Program-made: the position numbers and the translations under genes
In this document: positions 15,775-24,190 of the stretch, in pieces
How positions within the stretch are numbered: position 1 is the stretch's first letter
Layout: each line of letters opens with the position of its first letter
Assembly: GCA_038321615.1 (NCBI GenBank)
Contig: JBBQFC010000048.1
Coordinates: 1-24,982, forward strand
From: JBBQFC01 sp038321615
GTDB lineage: Bacteria > Bacteroidota > Bacteroidia > Flavobacteriales_D > Cryomorphaceae
Length of the DNA stretch: 24,982 bases
Direction of reading: 5' to 3'
The notes under the pieces: model-generated
What the model saw: the letters and a program-made list of their open reading frames with translations, nothing else
What the model was told of the DNA's origin: nothing
Databases searched by the model: none

Positions 15775-15844
15775 GAGCTAAGTAGATCCCCCTTTTTTTC
15801 GCGATTTACCACCTGCCGAAGCACAAGCATCGGGCGGGTTTCCT
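15699..15844 (+). promoter_or_regulatory. Candidate transcription attenuator before metY
   Basis: Three pairings are visible. (a) 15699-15710 (TAGCTCTTTTAG) with 15771-15780 (CTAAGAGCTA): ten pairs with a two-base bulge, enclosing the Cys/Met codons and burying the leader stop codon. (b) A GC-rich hairpin at 15811-15839 (described separately). (c) 15712-15719 (CCCGCCTG) with 15831-15838 (CGGGCGGG): eight pairs including one G-T, which would remove the 3' arm of (b). Pairings (b) and (c) exclude each other, as in classical attenuation by ribosome position. Which state forms when the ribosome stalls is not clear from inspection. Confidence 0.55.
15811..15844 (+). terminator. Candidate attenuator terminator hairpin
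   Basis: ACCTGCCGAAGC (15811-15822) pairs with GCATCGGGCGGGT (15827-15839) over a 4-base loop, with one mismatch and one bulged G, followed by TTTCCTG. The U-tract is weak, so termination efficiency is uncertain. A separate T7 run at 15793-15799 has no GC stem directly before it. Confidence 0.5.
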
Positions 15845-15900
15845 GCATTTCAGTTTCTCTCAACTTTCACAAAATCATAAATCACTTAAAACAAAAAATT

Positions 15901-17241
15901 ATGAGTACCCAAAACAAAAATTTCCGATTCGAAACCCTTCAAGTCCACGCCGGGCAAGACGTTGACGGCACGACCAAGTCGCGCGCAGTGCCTATTTACC
16001 AAACCACGTCCTACGTATTTGACGACAGCAGCCACGCAGCACGTCTTTTCGGTCTGCAAGAGTTTGGAAATATCTACACCCGCATAATGAACCCCACCAC
16101 CGACGTATTTGAAAAGCGTGTTGCAGCGCTCGAAGGTGGCACAAATGCGGTTGCTACAGCTTCTGGCCAAGCAGCCCAATTTATTGCGCTCAACAATATC
16201 CTGCAATCGGGCGAAAGTCTGGTATCTTCTAATTCGCTTTATGGCGGTACCTACAACCAATTCAAAAACAATTTCAATCGATTGGGAGTCGAAGTGCGTT
16301 TCGCCAACGTGGATAAAGTGGATGAATTTGAAGCTCAAATTGGCGAAAACACCAAGGCTATTTACATTGAGACCATTGGCAATCCCGGCTTTAATATTCC
16401 CGACTTTGAAGCCTTTGCCAAACTTGCTGAGCGCTATGGGATACCACTCGTAGTGGACAATACCTTCGGCGCCGCGGGTTATTTGGCTCAGCCGATTAAA
16501 TACGGAGCAAATGTGGTTGTGCAATCGGCTACCAAGTGGATCGGCGGCCATGGCACCGCTGTAGGCGGGGTAATAGTAGATGGCGGAAATTTCAACTGGG
16601 GCAACGGGAAATTCCCACAGTTTTCGGAAGCTTCTGACAGCTACCACGGACTTAAATTTTGGGAAGTCTTCGGGGAAAACAATCCCCTTGGTTTGCCAAA
16701 CGTAGCATTCGGTATTCGCGCCCGAGTGGAAGCACTCCGCGATTTTGGTCCCGCTATTTCTCCATTTAATAGTTTCTTACTCATTCAAGGCCTGGAGACC
16801 CTTTCGCTGCGTGTAGAACGAACGGTTCAGAACGCCCAAAAGCTTTCTGAATGGCTCGAGCTTCAACCCGAAATAGAGTTTGTGAATTACCTTGGTTTGG
16901 AATCTAATCAGTACCACAACTTGGCTTCAAAATATCTTCAAAATGGATTTGGCGGAGTATTAACTTTCAAGGTAAAAGGTGGTCGCAAACAAGCGGATGC
17001 CCTTGTGGATAATCTGCAATTGGTGAGCCATTTGGCCAATGTAGGCGATGCCAAAACATTGATCATACACCCCGCATCTACCACGCATGAGCAGCTCAGC
17101 ATCAGCGAGCAATTAGCTGCTGGTGTAGTACCCGGTTTGCTCCGCGTTTCGGTGGGCATCGAGCACATTGAAGATATCAAGGCCGATTTTGAACAAGCCC
17201 TCAAGATCAGCGCCAATGTAAATTCAGAATTATTGGCCTAA
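15901..17241 (+). CDS. metY: O-acetylhomoserine sulfhydrylase
   Basis: A 446-residue PLP enzyme of the Cys/Met metabolism family that makes homocysteine from O-acetylhomoserine and sulfide. The N-terminus FETLQVHAGQ, the PLP-phosphate site YTRIMNPTTD and ATASGQAAQ, D186 (VVDNTFGA) and the Schiff-base lysine K212 (SATKWIGGHGT) are all present. The length and the VDGGNFNW insertion fit the long MetY type rather than cystathionine gamma-synthase. It is the first gene of the operon; the stop TAA shares its last base with the ATG of metX. It is preceded by the Cys/Met/Thr leader. Confidence 0.95.
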   Translation: MSTQNKNFRFETLQVHAGQDVDGTTKSRAVPIYQTTSYVFDDSSHAARLFGLQEFGNIYTRIMNPTTDVFEKRVAALEGGTNAVATASGQAAQFIALNNILQSGESLVSSNSLYGGTYNQFKNNFNRLGVEVRFANVDKVDEFEAQIGENTKAIYIETIGNPGFNIPDFEAFAKLAERYGIPLVVDNTFGAAGYLAQPIKYGANVVVQSATKWIGGHGTAVGGVIVDGGNFNWGNGKFPQFSEASDSYHGLKFWEVFGENNPLGLPNVAFGIRARVEALRDFGPAISPFNSFLLIQGLETLSLRVERTVQNAQKLSEWLELQPEIEFVNYLGLESNQYHNLASKYLQNGFGGVLTFKVKGGRKQADALVDNLQLVSHLANVGDAKTLIIHPASTTHEQLSISEQLAAGVVPGLLRVSVGIEHIEDIKADFEQALKISANVNSELLA

Positions 17242-18305
17242 TGGAATCAAAAAAAATAAAACTTTCGATCGATTTGGCCTTGGAAAATGGTGGGGTGCTT
17301 CGGCATCCCACCATTGCCTACCACACGCGCGGAACAAGGAATGCCGACGGAAGCAATGTAGTTTGGGTTTGCCATGCGCTCACGGCAAATTCCGACTTCG
17401 AAGAATGGTGGAGCGGACTCTTTACAAATGGCGGCTATTTTGACGACCCTAATTTGTTTATAATCGCCGCTAACGCAATAGGTTCGTGCTATGGAAGTAC
17501 CGGGCCATTGAGTACCGATCCTGTAAGCGGCACCCCCTATTATTACACCTTCCCTAAGTTGACCATAAACGATCTCGTAGCAGCCCACCAAGCCTTGGCC
17601 GCCGAGCTGGGTATCGACAAAATAGCTTGTCTGATCGGTGGATCACTCGGCGGACAACAAGCATTGCAATGGGCGGTAAATGAACCCGCGCGATTTGAAT
17701 ACCTCGTGGCGATTGCAACCAACGCGGTCCATTCACCCTGGGGCATCGCCTTCAACGAATCGCAGCGCATGGCCGTCGAACTCGATCCTACTTGGGGCGA
17801 TCTTTCGCCAAAAGCCGGAGAAGATGGTATGAAGGTGGCGCGAAGTTTGGCTTTATTGAGTTACCGCAATTACGGAACGTATGCGCGCACGCAAACTCGA
17901 AATGCCAATGAGCCGCTTTGGAAATGGAAGGCTGGTTCTTACCAAATTTATCAAGGCGAAAAATTAGCCAAAAGATTTCGTGCGCAAAGCTATGTGGTGC
18001 TTAGCCATGCCATGGATAGCCATGATCTTGGCCGAAGTCATCCGAGCGGCGAAGCAAAACAAGCCTTGGCTATTATTCAGGCCAAAACATTAATTATTAG
18101 CCTGGAAGACGACCTTCTCTTTCCGGCAGAAGAGCAATTGTTTCTTGCGAAACACATTGCGAATGCCGAGCAGAAATTGGTCAATTCCATCTATGGCCAC
18201 GATGGATTTCTGATCGAAACCGATGCCCTTTCTCATCTGCTAGAATCATTCATCCAAATCAAAAGCAGTTTTAAAAAATCATTGAAATCAACACTTATAT
18301 CGTGA
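17241..18305 (+). CDS. metX: Homoserine O-acetyltransferase
   Basis: A 354-residue alpha/beta hydrolase-fold acyltransferase that acetylates homoserine to supply MetY. Motifs: CHALTANSD, then NAIGSCYGSTGP, the nucleophile elbow GGSLGGQQALQW with S135, D291 (EDDLLFP) and H320 (YGHDGFLIE). The family normally reads L-G-S-C-x-G-(T/S)-T/S-GP at the substrate loop, which agrees with acetyl-CoA use. Its start overlaps metY by one base and its end overlaps hom by four, so translation of all three is probably coupled. Confidence 0.95.
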   Translation: MESKKIKLSIDLALENGGVLRHPTIAYHTRGTRNADGSNVVWVCHALTANSDFEEWWSGLFTNGGYFDDPNLFIIAANAIGSCYGSTGPLSTDPVSGTPYYYTFPKLTINDLVAAHQALAAELGIDKIACLIGGSLGGQQALQWAVNEPARFEYLVAIATNAVHSPWGIAFNESQRMAVELDPTWGDLSPKAGEDGMKVARSLALLSYRNYGTYARTQTRNANEPLWKWKAGSYQIYQGEKLAKRFRAQSYVVLSHAMDSHDLGRSHPSGEAKQALAIIQAKTLIISLEDDLLFPAEEQLFLAKHIANAEQKLVNSIYGHDGFLIETDALSHLLESFIQIKSSFKKSLKSTLIS

Positions 18306-19267
18306 AACAGAAAATAGGAATAATTGGCTACGGTAACGTAGGAAAATCACTGGTAAACCAATGCCGCGCGCTACCCGGCTTTGAGGTGGCTACGATTGCA
18401 GTGAAGCACCCAAAAAAGCATACCAGTTTAGGCAAGAACCTTCTAACCGGAGATGCATTGGAAATAATTAATAACCCCGAAATCGACGTCATACTCGAAG
18501 CTATCGACCGCGAAGAAGATGCCTTGGAATATGCGCAAACTGCGCTCCAATTGGGCAAAACTTATATCAGCGCCAACAAGAAGATGCTCGCATCACATTT
18601 GCCAAAGCTGCTCAGATTAGAAAAAGTTCACGGCGGCCAATTGCTCTTCGAGGCAGCCGTAGGCGGTGCAATCCCCATCATTCGCGTGCTTAGTACCCAT
18701 CTTCGCGGTCAGGAAATTACGCGAATTCGGGGCATACTAAACGGCACGTGCAATTACATTTTAAGCCAAATGACAGCGCGCAGTATTTCTTTCGAAAAGG
18801 CGCTGGCCGATGCACAAAAACTTGGGTTTGCGGAAGCCCAGCCCACGAGCGATATCGACGGCCACGATGCCTATTACAAATCTTATTTGCTCGCATCGAT
18901 CATCGAAGGGCAACAGCCCGACGTGAGCCGCATGAAAGTGGAAGGAATTCGAACAATTACCCAAGCTGATATTTTGGACGCGAAGAAGCGTTCACAAAAA
19001 ATAAAACTCGTAGCTGAAATCGAACGAAGAGAAGGCAAACTTACCATCGATATTCGCCCTCGAATACTCAATGATCAAGATAGTTTATATCACATCGAAA
19101 ATGAAACAAACGCAGTAGAAATCGAAGGGCCCAATTTCCAGAAATTGACCTTGATCGGACCAGGAGCAGGAGGCAAGCCCACGGCTTCGGCAATGGTAAG
19201 CGACTTAATAAACGCCCAGCAACCGCAGGTGGCAAAAATAAAACAATTGATCTTGGCTTTGCCGTAA
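18302..19267 (+). CDS. hom: Homoserine dehydrogenase, short form without ACT domain
   Basis: 321 residues from GTG 18302, which overlaps the metX stop (GTGA). It reduces aspartate semialdehyde to homoserine. It has the Rossmann NAD(P) motif GIIGYGNVGKS, ANKK, the catalytic-domain motif GILNGTCNYILS, and the active-site region DIDGHDAYYKS with the conserved Asp and Lys. It ends with TLIGPGAGGKPTASAMVSDL and has no C-terminal ACT domain, so it should lack threonine feedback inhibition. That, and its place behind metY-metX, suggest a copy dedicated to methionine; a second, fused aspartokinase-dehydrogenase elsewhere in the genome is likely but not visible here. Confidence 0.93.
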   Translation: MKQKIGIIGYGNVGKSLVNQCRALPGFEVATIAVKHPKKHTSLGKNLLTGDALEIINNPEIDVILEAIDREEDALEYAQTALQLGKTYISANKKMLASHLPKLLRLEKVHGGQLLFEAAVGGAIPIIRVLSTHLRGQEITRIRGILNGTCNYILSQMTARSISFEKALADAQKLGFAEAQPTSDIDGHDAYYKSYLLASIIEGQQPDVSRMKVEGIRTITQADILDAKKRSQKIKLVAEIERREGKLTIDIRPRILNDQDSLYHIENETNAVEIEGPNFQKLTLIGPGAGGKPTASAMVSDLINAQQPQVAKIKQLILALP

Positions 19268-19269
19268 AA

Positions 19270-22200
19270 CTAAGGTTTCGTCAAGAGAATTCCTTCGATC
19301 AAGGGACCGCCCGCCAACGCGATTTGCCTGCCTAATTCGGATGTTTGTAAATCCAACGTTTTAAGCTTGTTCACCGACCGATTGAGTTCGCTTTTGACAA
19401 TAGCCATACCATCTTGCGAAAGCGGAGTGGGCCCATAGGTGGACTCGCCATGAGCGATCTTTAACCGAAAAAGGCGCTCGCCAATTGTTGGATTGTTCTT
19501 CTCCCCTACTTGGCCTCTGATTTCGTTTCCGTAAACGGACGTTTTAAATGACGCAAAGTCGGAGCTAAGTTTTTCGACGTTTTTGATCAAAGATTCGTCG
19601 GTAGTGGTGGTGCGAGCCAATGCTTGGTTCAATGCTTTGACGCGTTTTTCGGCTTGTTCAAATTCGTAATTGAATGCCGTATTTAATCCCGAAAGACTGC
19701 TCCACTCTTTCCAGTATTCTTCGCGTTCCGAAAGCAATGGATTGACCAGCGAAGGCGATCGCAGCGGAACAAGCTCAAAAGTGCGGCTGGAGTCGAGCGC
19801 TGCTAATACGCCATCCGATTCTCTAAAAAGCTGCGCAGAATAACTGCCCTCCTGAGCCAATACACCTTTTTCATTTTCGTCTTTTTCGCCACCATAAGCT
19901 ATTGCCATACTCGGGTAGCGCATATCCCAAGCCATTCGGTGAAAGCCCTTTTCGACAGAAGCTTCCAGTTTGCGAATAGGCTTACCCTGCGCATTAGATA
20001 TGATGAGCCAAATTTTATCGGCAATCTCTGTCTTTTCAGCTTGCAATGTATCCCAATTGGTAAAAGCTATCGGTTTTTTGTCTTTGATAGCCTGCTGCTC
20101 GGCTTCTTGTCTTTTCTTGGCCGCGGTGGTCAAGCCATCGCGGAGATAGTAGGTAAACTCGGCACCTTCGGGCGGATTGGACGCTACGTAGTAACCAGCC
20201 CCTTGAGATGCCTTCTTGTCGTAGGAGTCGATCGCACTTCGCGTAATATACCATTTGGCATCGCGGAGATCAAAGAGTTTCGCTTCAGCCTTTAGGGCTT
20301 CTGTATTAATTTCTCGAAAAGCGGAAATATCATCGAGTACATAGAAGCTACGACCAAATGAAGCACCGACCAAGTCATTATCTCTTCGATGAATAGCTAT
20401 ATCGCGAAACGAAATATTTGGAACACCACCTTTCAGCTTTGTCCAACGCTTTCCGCCATCTACGGTAAAGAAGATGCCAAATTCCGTGGCTGCAAAAAGC
20501 AAATCGCGATTTACATGATCTTGCACCACGCGCCATACCAAGTGCCGATCGGGTATATTTCCGACTAAGGAAACCCAGCTCTTTCCTTTGTTGGTGCTCT
20601 TGAAAATGTAAGGTTTAAAATCGCCCGATTTATGATTGTCGAGGGTAACGTACACCGTAGATTCATCAAACAAATCGGCTTGAATATTATTCACGAAGCT
20701 ATTTGAAGGGACACCCGGTAAAAGATTTACTTCCATTTTCGACCAATTCGAACCACCATCGGTGGTGACATGGATGAGTCCATCGTCGGTACCCGCGTAG
20801 AGCACCTGCTCGTTAATCGGCGATTCGGCCAAGGAGGTTATAGAATTGTAATTCGACATTGCGAGCAAATCCCAGGCGTTGTCGGCGCTTTGAGTTTGCC
20901 CCATAATTGGCAAGTTCATGCGGTTTTGATTGCGGGTAAGATCGCCGGAAATGGCAGTCCAGGAGTCACCGCGATTCTCGCTTTTCCAAACCCGGTGTGA
21001 AGCATGGTAAATTCGGCTGGGCTTATGGCTGCTCACCAATATTGGGGCATCCCAATTGTGGCGCTCATAAGGCTCTCCATTCAATGGCTGGGGTTGGATG
21101 TCCATCACTTCGCCAGTGGCCATATCGATTCGCGAGAGATTTCCTTCCTGCCGATTGGCATACATAATATTTGGATTGCCTGGTTCTGTAGCAGGTTGGT
21201 GGCCATCCCATCCGAGCACCACTTTCCAATCCGCATTGCGGATACCCTGTAAATTGTCTGTCCGCGAAGGTCCCCCTTGGGTATTGTTATCTTGCGTTCC
21301 ACCGAATACATTGTAAAATGGCTCGCTATCGTCGAGTGCAAGCTTGTAGAATTGGGTAATTGGCATATTGTCGATAAATCGCCAATTGGCAGCTCCATCG
21401 AAGGTTTCATAAAGGCCACCATCGGTGCCGACGAGCAGATAATCCGAATCATTTTTACGGAAAGCAATGGCGTGGTTATCGCTGTGCTTAAATTCTTCGG
21501 GCATTTGCGAAAAATTCTTTCCGCCATCGGTGCTAATCTGCACCCGCACATCCATAAGATAAACCTTGTCGAATACGTGTGGCGAAGCATATAACTCCTG
21601 GTAATAATGCGGTCCGGTGGCACCCGAAACTGCGTCTGACTGCTTCGACCAACTACTGCCGCGATCGGTAGATTTGTAGAAAGCTCCTTCGCGCTGATCC
21701 AATTCAATCGCTGCATACAACACATCGGGCTTTTGCGGAGAAATGGCCAAACCGATTTTACCCATGTTCGAAGTGGGGAGACCTGTGCTAGATTTCGTCC
21801 AGGTAGTTCCTCCATCTGTACTGCGGTGAATTCCCGATCCTGGTCCGCCACCCATGTAAGCGGCCACGGTGCGGTGTCGTTGCCAGGTAGCAGCATATAA
21901 AATATCGGGGTTTCTAGGATCGATCGCGATATCTGTAACCCCTACCCATTCGGCATCGCCCAGTGTTTTAGTCCAGGTGGCTCCTCCGTCGGTCGATTTA
22001 TAAAGGCCGCGCTCGCCGCCCTTTTTCCATAGCGGGCCTTGCGCCGCCACCCAAATTACATTCGAATTGGTAGGGTGAACGATAATCTTCGAAATATGCT
22101 CCGATGTTTTGAGCCCCATATTTTTCCAGGAAGATCCGCCGTCGGTACTTCGGTAAATTCCATCGCCAAAACCGACGTGGCGGCCACCTACATTTTCGCC

Positions 22201-22545
22201 TGTGCCCACCCAGATGGTATTTCGATTGCTCGGATCGATGGTGATGCAACCGGTCGAAAAGCTAGCTTGTTCGTCGAAAACGGGCGTCCAGACAATTCCA
22301 GCATTTACCGTTTTCCAAACGCCACCCGACCCAACGGCCACATACCACGTATTTTCATGTTCAGGATCGATGGCTATATCGGCTATGCGGCCGGCCATAA
22401 GCGCAGGACCTATACTCCGAAATTTGATGCCCGAAAATGTTTCCGGCTTCCAAAGGCTATCTATATTTACTTGAGCAGATACAAGAATTGGGAAGGTACA
22501 AGCAGCCATGATGGCCGCACGGATTAAAAGCAGATGTGATTTCAT
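19270..22545 (-). CDS. Large secreted sortilin/BNR-repeat protein
   Basis: 1091 residues with a signal peptide (AAIMAACTFPILVSAQ). The first 700 residues or so form beta-propeller repeats of the VPS10/sortilin and BNR type, with many Asp-boxes of form S-T-D-G-G-x-x-W (RSTDGGSSWKN, KSTDGGATWTK, RSTDGGTTWTK, VTTDGGSNWSK, FTVDGGKRWTK). A mixed alpha/beta tail follows, including a strand-rich segment that starts near IRKLEASVEKGFHRMAWDMRY. Family members are abundant in Bacteroidota and are thought to be surface or periplasmic glycan- or peptide-binding proteins or hydrolases; no catalytic residues can be assigned. There is no T9SS sorting domain at the C-terminus. It converges on hom with only two bases between the stop codons. 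Confidence 0.88.
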   Translation of the reverse strand: MKSHLLLIRAAIMAACTFPILVSAQVNIDSLWKPETFSGIKFRSIGPALMAGRIADIAIDPEHENTWYVAVGSGGVWKTVNAGIVWTPVFDEQASFSTGCITIDPSNRNTIWVGTGENVGGRHVGFGDGIYRSTDGGSSWKNMGLKTSEHISKIIVHPTNSNVIWVAAQGPLWKKGGERGLYKSTDGGATWTKTLGDAEWVGVTDIAIDPRNPDILYAATWQRHRTVAAYMGGGPGSGIHRSTDGGTTWTKSSTGLPTSNMGKIGLAISPQKPDVLYAAIELDQREGAFYKSTDRGSSWSKQSDAVSGATGPHYYQELYASPHVFDKVYLMDVRVQISTDGGKNFSQMPEEFKHSDNHAIAFRKNDSDYLLVGTDGGLYETFDGAANWRFIDNMPITQFYKLALDDSEPFYNVFGGTQDNNTQGGPSRTDNLQGIRNADWKVVLGWDGHQPATEPGNPNIMYANRQEGNLSRIDMATGEVMDIQPQPLNGEPYERHNWDAPILVSSHKPSRIYHASHRVWKSENRGDSWTAISGDLTRNQNRMNLPIMGQTQSADNAWDLLAMSNYNSITSLAESPINEQVLYAGTDDGLIHVTTDGGSNWSKMEVNLLPGVPSNSFVNNIQADLFDESTVYVTLDNHKSGDFKPYIFKSTNKGKSWVSLVGNIPDRHLVWRVVQDHVNRDLLFAATEFGIFFTVDGGKRWTKLKGGVPNISFRDIAIHRRDNDLVGASFGRSFYVLDDISAFREINTEALKAEAKLFDLRDAKWYITRSAIDSYDKKASQGAGYYVASNPPEGAEFTYYLRDGLTTAAKKRQEAEQQAIKDKKPIAFTNWDTLQAEKTEIADKIWLIISNAQGKPIRKLEASVEKGFHRMAWDMRYPSMAIAYGGEKDENEKGVLAQEGSYSAQLFRESDGVLAALDSSRTFELVPLRSPSLVNPLLSEREEYWKEWSSLSGLNTAFNYEFEQAEKRVKALNQALARTTTTDESLIKNVEKLSSDFASFKTSVYGNEIRGQVGEKNNPTIGERLFRLKIAHGESTYGPTPLSQDGMAIVKSELNRSVNKLKTLDLQTSELGRQIALAGGPLIEGILLTKP

Positions 22546-22668
22546 GCCCGCAAAATAGGAAGAAGTACAAACGCCAAAAAAGATTTTTAATGAATGGAAG
22601 AAAAGTTTCTGCGATTAGGCACTTCCGAAATGGTTAGGCTCTTGCTTCCTGCTGATCCAAATAAATGG

Positions 22669-23367
22669 TTACCAATACTTCACCAATATCCCGGTGAAAA
22701 TTGCGATTCCGAAACTGAGTAAAGTTCCGATTAAAATGTACTCGGTAAGTTTGCGATCTTGAGCTTCTTTGAGATCGCCGAACCGGAAAACAGACTTCGC
22801 AGCAATCAAAAATCCAACGCCTTCCCAATGATCGGTAACGATAAAAACAAATACCAACAGCCGCTCTAAGATTCCAATGTACTTTCCGGCTTCTCCAAGC
22901 GACTCGTTATGATCGGTGGCCAGCTTCCTCGACCAATTCGAGAGCAGCACCTGGATGATAATTCCCGATGCAAAAGTGATGAAAATCAAAGCCGTGGCGA
23001 ACACCCAAATTTGGGATTCCTGGTAGGGGCTGAGTTCGATTACAGGTTTTTCCCAAGCGATGTAAACACCGAAAATTACGAGTAAATGCAAGGCTTGATC
23101 GCCGATAAACCATTGATTTCGGTTGCTTTGGTTTTGGAAAGTGAGTTTGGCGAGATCGATGAAATAATGGGTGATCAGAATAATTACCGCAATGAGCCAA
23201 TAGCTAAGTTCGGCCAAAAACAGCAAGGTCAAAGCCGCGTGAATCGCTACATGCAAATACAGCCATTTGGAACGCGCTTTGAATTGCTCTTTATGCGCTA
23301 CCCATTCCTTCCGCTGGAGGACAAAATCGCCAATAACATGAACAAGTAAAAGTTTGATTAGGATCAT
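22669..23367 (-). CDS. DUF3307 integral membrane protein
   Basis: A 232-residue protein with five to seven hydrophobic helices. The N-terminus ILIKLLLVHVIGDFVLQRKEWVAHK and the later ITHYFIDLAKLTF are the DUF3307 signature (a conserved H-x(2)-GDF-x-LQ and H-x(2)-ID). DUF3307 has no established function. The ATG overlaps the stop of the SatD gene by four bases (ATGA), so the pair is translationally coupled and probably functionally linked. The two conserved polar clusters lie inside membrane helices and could be a catalytic or ion site; this is speculation. Confidence 0.85.
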   Translation of the reverse strand: MILIKLLLVHVIGDFVLQRKEWVAHKEQFKARSKWLYLHVAIHAALTLLFLAELSYWLIAVIILITHYFIDLAKLTFQNQSNRNQWFIGDQALHLLVIFGVYIAWEKPVIELSPYQESQIWVFATALIFITFASGIIIQVLLSNWSRKLATDHNESLGEAGKYIGILERLLVFVFIVTDHWEGVGFLIAAKSVFRFGDLKEAQDRKLTEYILIGTLLSFGIAIFTGILVKYW

Positions 23368-24011
23368 CTTTGTTGGATAGCCTTGAGCTTGGTTTTATAC
23401 ATTTCGTTCACGGCCATAAGCTCTTCGATATTGGCGCGATTCCAGCGTCCGCTCACAGAGCTCTGCTTAATACCCAACTCTTCTCCCAGCTCGGCCTGCG
23501 TAAGCTCCGGATTCTTGAGATAGATAGCTACCATCTCGGCCGAAGAAATACTCCACTTGTCCATATAAAGGGTCGAGAGTCGGAGATAGAGGTTCATCTC
23601 CGTATTGAAATCATCCCATGGCGATAGCAGGGCAAGCGTAGTCCGCTCTTTTTTTAGTGTTTCAAAACGCTCGCCAGAGTAGGTAAATGCGGGGCCGCTG
23701 CTTTCAGAAATGCGTTTACCAGTATACGTCTTATCGCCGATACCGATGGCCATGCGCACGTCGATCAAACTCGATTTGCGCCCTTGATTCTTCGCATCAA
23801 TGCTATTAATAAGCGCTTTTATAGAGAAACATTTCTGAAGGGCTTCGCTAGGATCGGCTACTTCTATTTGGAAGAAATCGCCCCATACCAGCTCCCAAGT
23901 CTTTGGGGTAGAACCCCAGGATTGCAGTAGGGCCTTCATCGGGGTAAGCCATTTTTCGGGCTTTTCAACCTTCCGCGATCCTATTATGTCCCCCTTAATT
24001 ACAGCTATCAT
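23364..24011 (-). CDS. SatD family protein with C-terminal helix-turn-helix
   Basis: 215 residues. The C-terminal 50 form a helix-turn-helix (LTQAELGEELGIKQSSVSGRWNRA, about 170-193), so it probably binds DNA. The N-terminal 130 residues match the SatD family, named from the Streptococcus mutans sat operon; its biochemical role is unknown to me. By eye this half follows the order of a class III cyclase palm: VIKGDIIGSR (D8), VWGDFFQIE (D45), VRMAIGIGD and SGPAFTYSGERFETL. The Asn and Arg of active cyclases are replaced by Glu and Lys, so it may sense rather than make a nucleotide. First gene of a two-gene operon with DUF3307; four palindromes lie immediately upstream. Confidence 0.85.
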   Translation of the reverse strand: MIAVIKGDIIGSRKVEKPEKWLTPMKALLQSWGSTPKTWELVWGDFFQIEVADPSEALQKCFSIKALINSIDAKNQGRKSSLIDVRMAIGIGDKTYTGKRISESSGPAFTYSGERFETLKKERTTLALLSPWDDFNTEMNLYLRLSTLYMDKWSISSAEMVAIYLKNPELTQAELGEELGIKQSSVSGRWNRANIEELMAVNEMYKTKLKAIQQR

Positions 24012-24019
24012 TTGTCAAA

Positions 24020-24123
24020 TATCGTCGAAATCGACGATAATACAAAATATCGTTGAAATCAACAATAATCCAAAATATCGTCGATTTCGACAATAATCGA
24101 AAATATCGTCGATTTCGACGATA
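24020..24123. promoter_or_regulatory. Four 20-bp palindromes in a 28-bp tandem array, likely operator
   Basis: Units at 24020-24039, 24048-24067, 24076-24095 and 24104-24123 share the form TATCGTCGA, a two-base AA or TT centre, then TCGACGATA. Units 1 and 4 have perfect 9-bp arms. Unit 2 has C to T and the matching G to A change, which keeps symmetry, plus one mismatch; unit 3 has one mismatch. The linkers are ATACAAAA, ATCCAAAA and ATCGAAAA. The array begins nine bases upstream of the satD ATG. The symmetry and position point to a dimeric repressor, most simply SatD itself. Confidence 0.8.
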
Positions 24124-24190
24124 TTACCAATTAGGAACGCAGCCGGCAGATTTGAGAAACACGAAGTGATCGACTTGAAAAAGCCAATGA

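Noticed and set aside
15786..15799. Intrinsic terminator at the run of seven T after the leader frame
   Set aside because: No GC-rich stem lies directly before the T run; only the distant 15699-15780 stem is near.
15780..15845. SAM-II riboswitch before metY (CGCGATTTACC resembles part of the motif)
   Set aside because: The matching second strand and the conserved AGCTAAA segment near the end of SAM-II are missing; the Cys/Met frame gives a better explanation of regulation.
15886..16647. 253-codon minus-strand frame opposite metY
   Set aside because: Antisense shadow of the metY coding sequence with no family features.
21105..21896. 263-codon minus-strand frame
   Set aside because: It lies entirely inside the sortilin-like gene in another frame of the same strand and has a low-complexity composition.
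24020..24123. CRISPR array (regular repeats with short spacers)
   Set aside because: The linkers are only 8 bp and nearly constant, the repeats are palindromic operators in length and position, and no cas gene is present.
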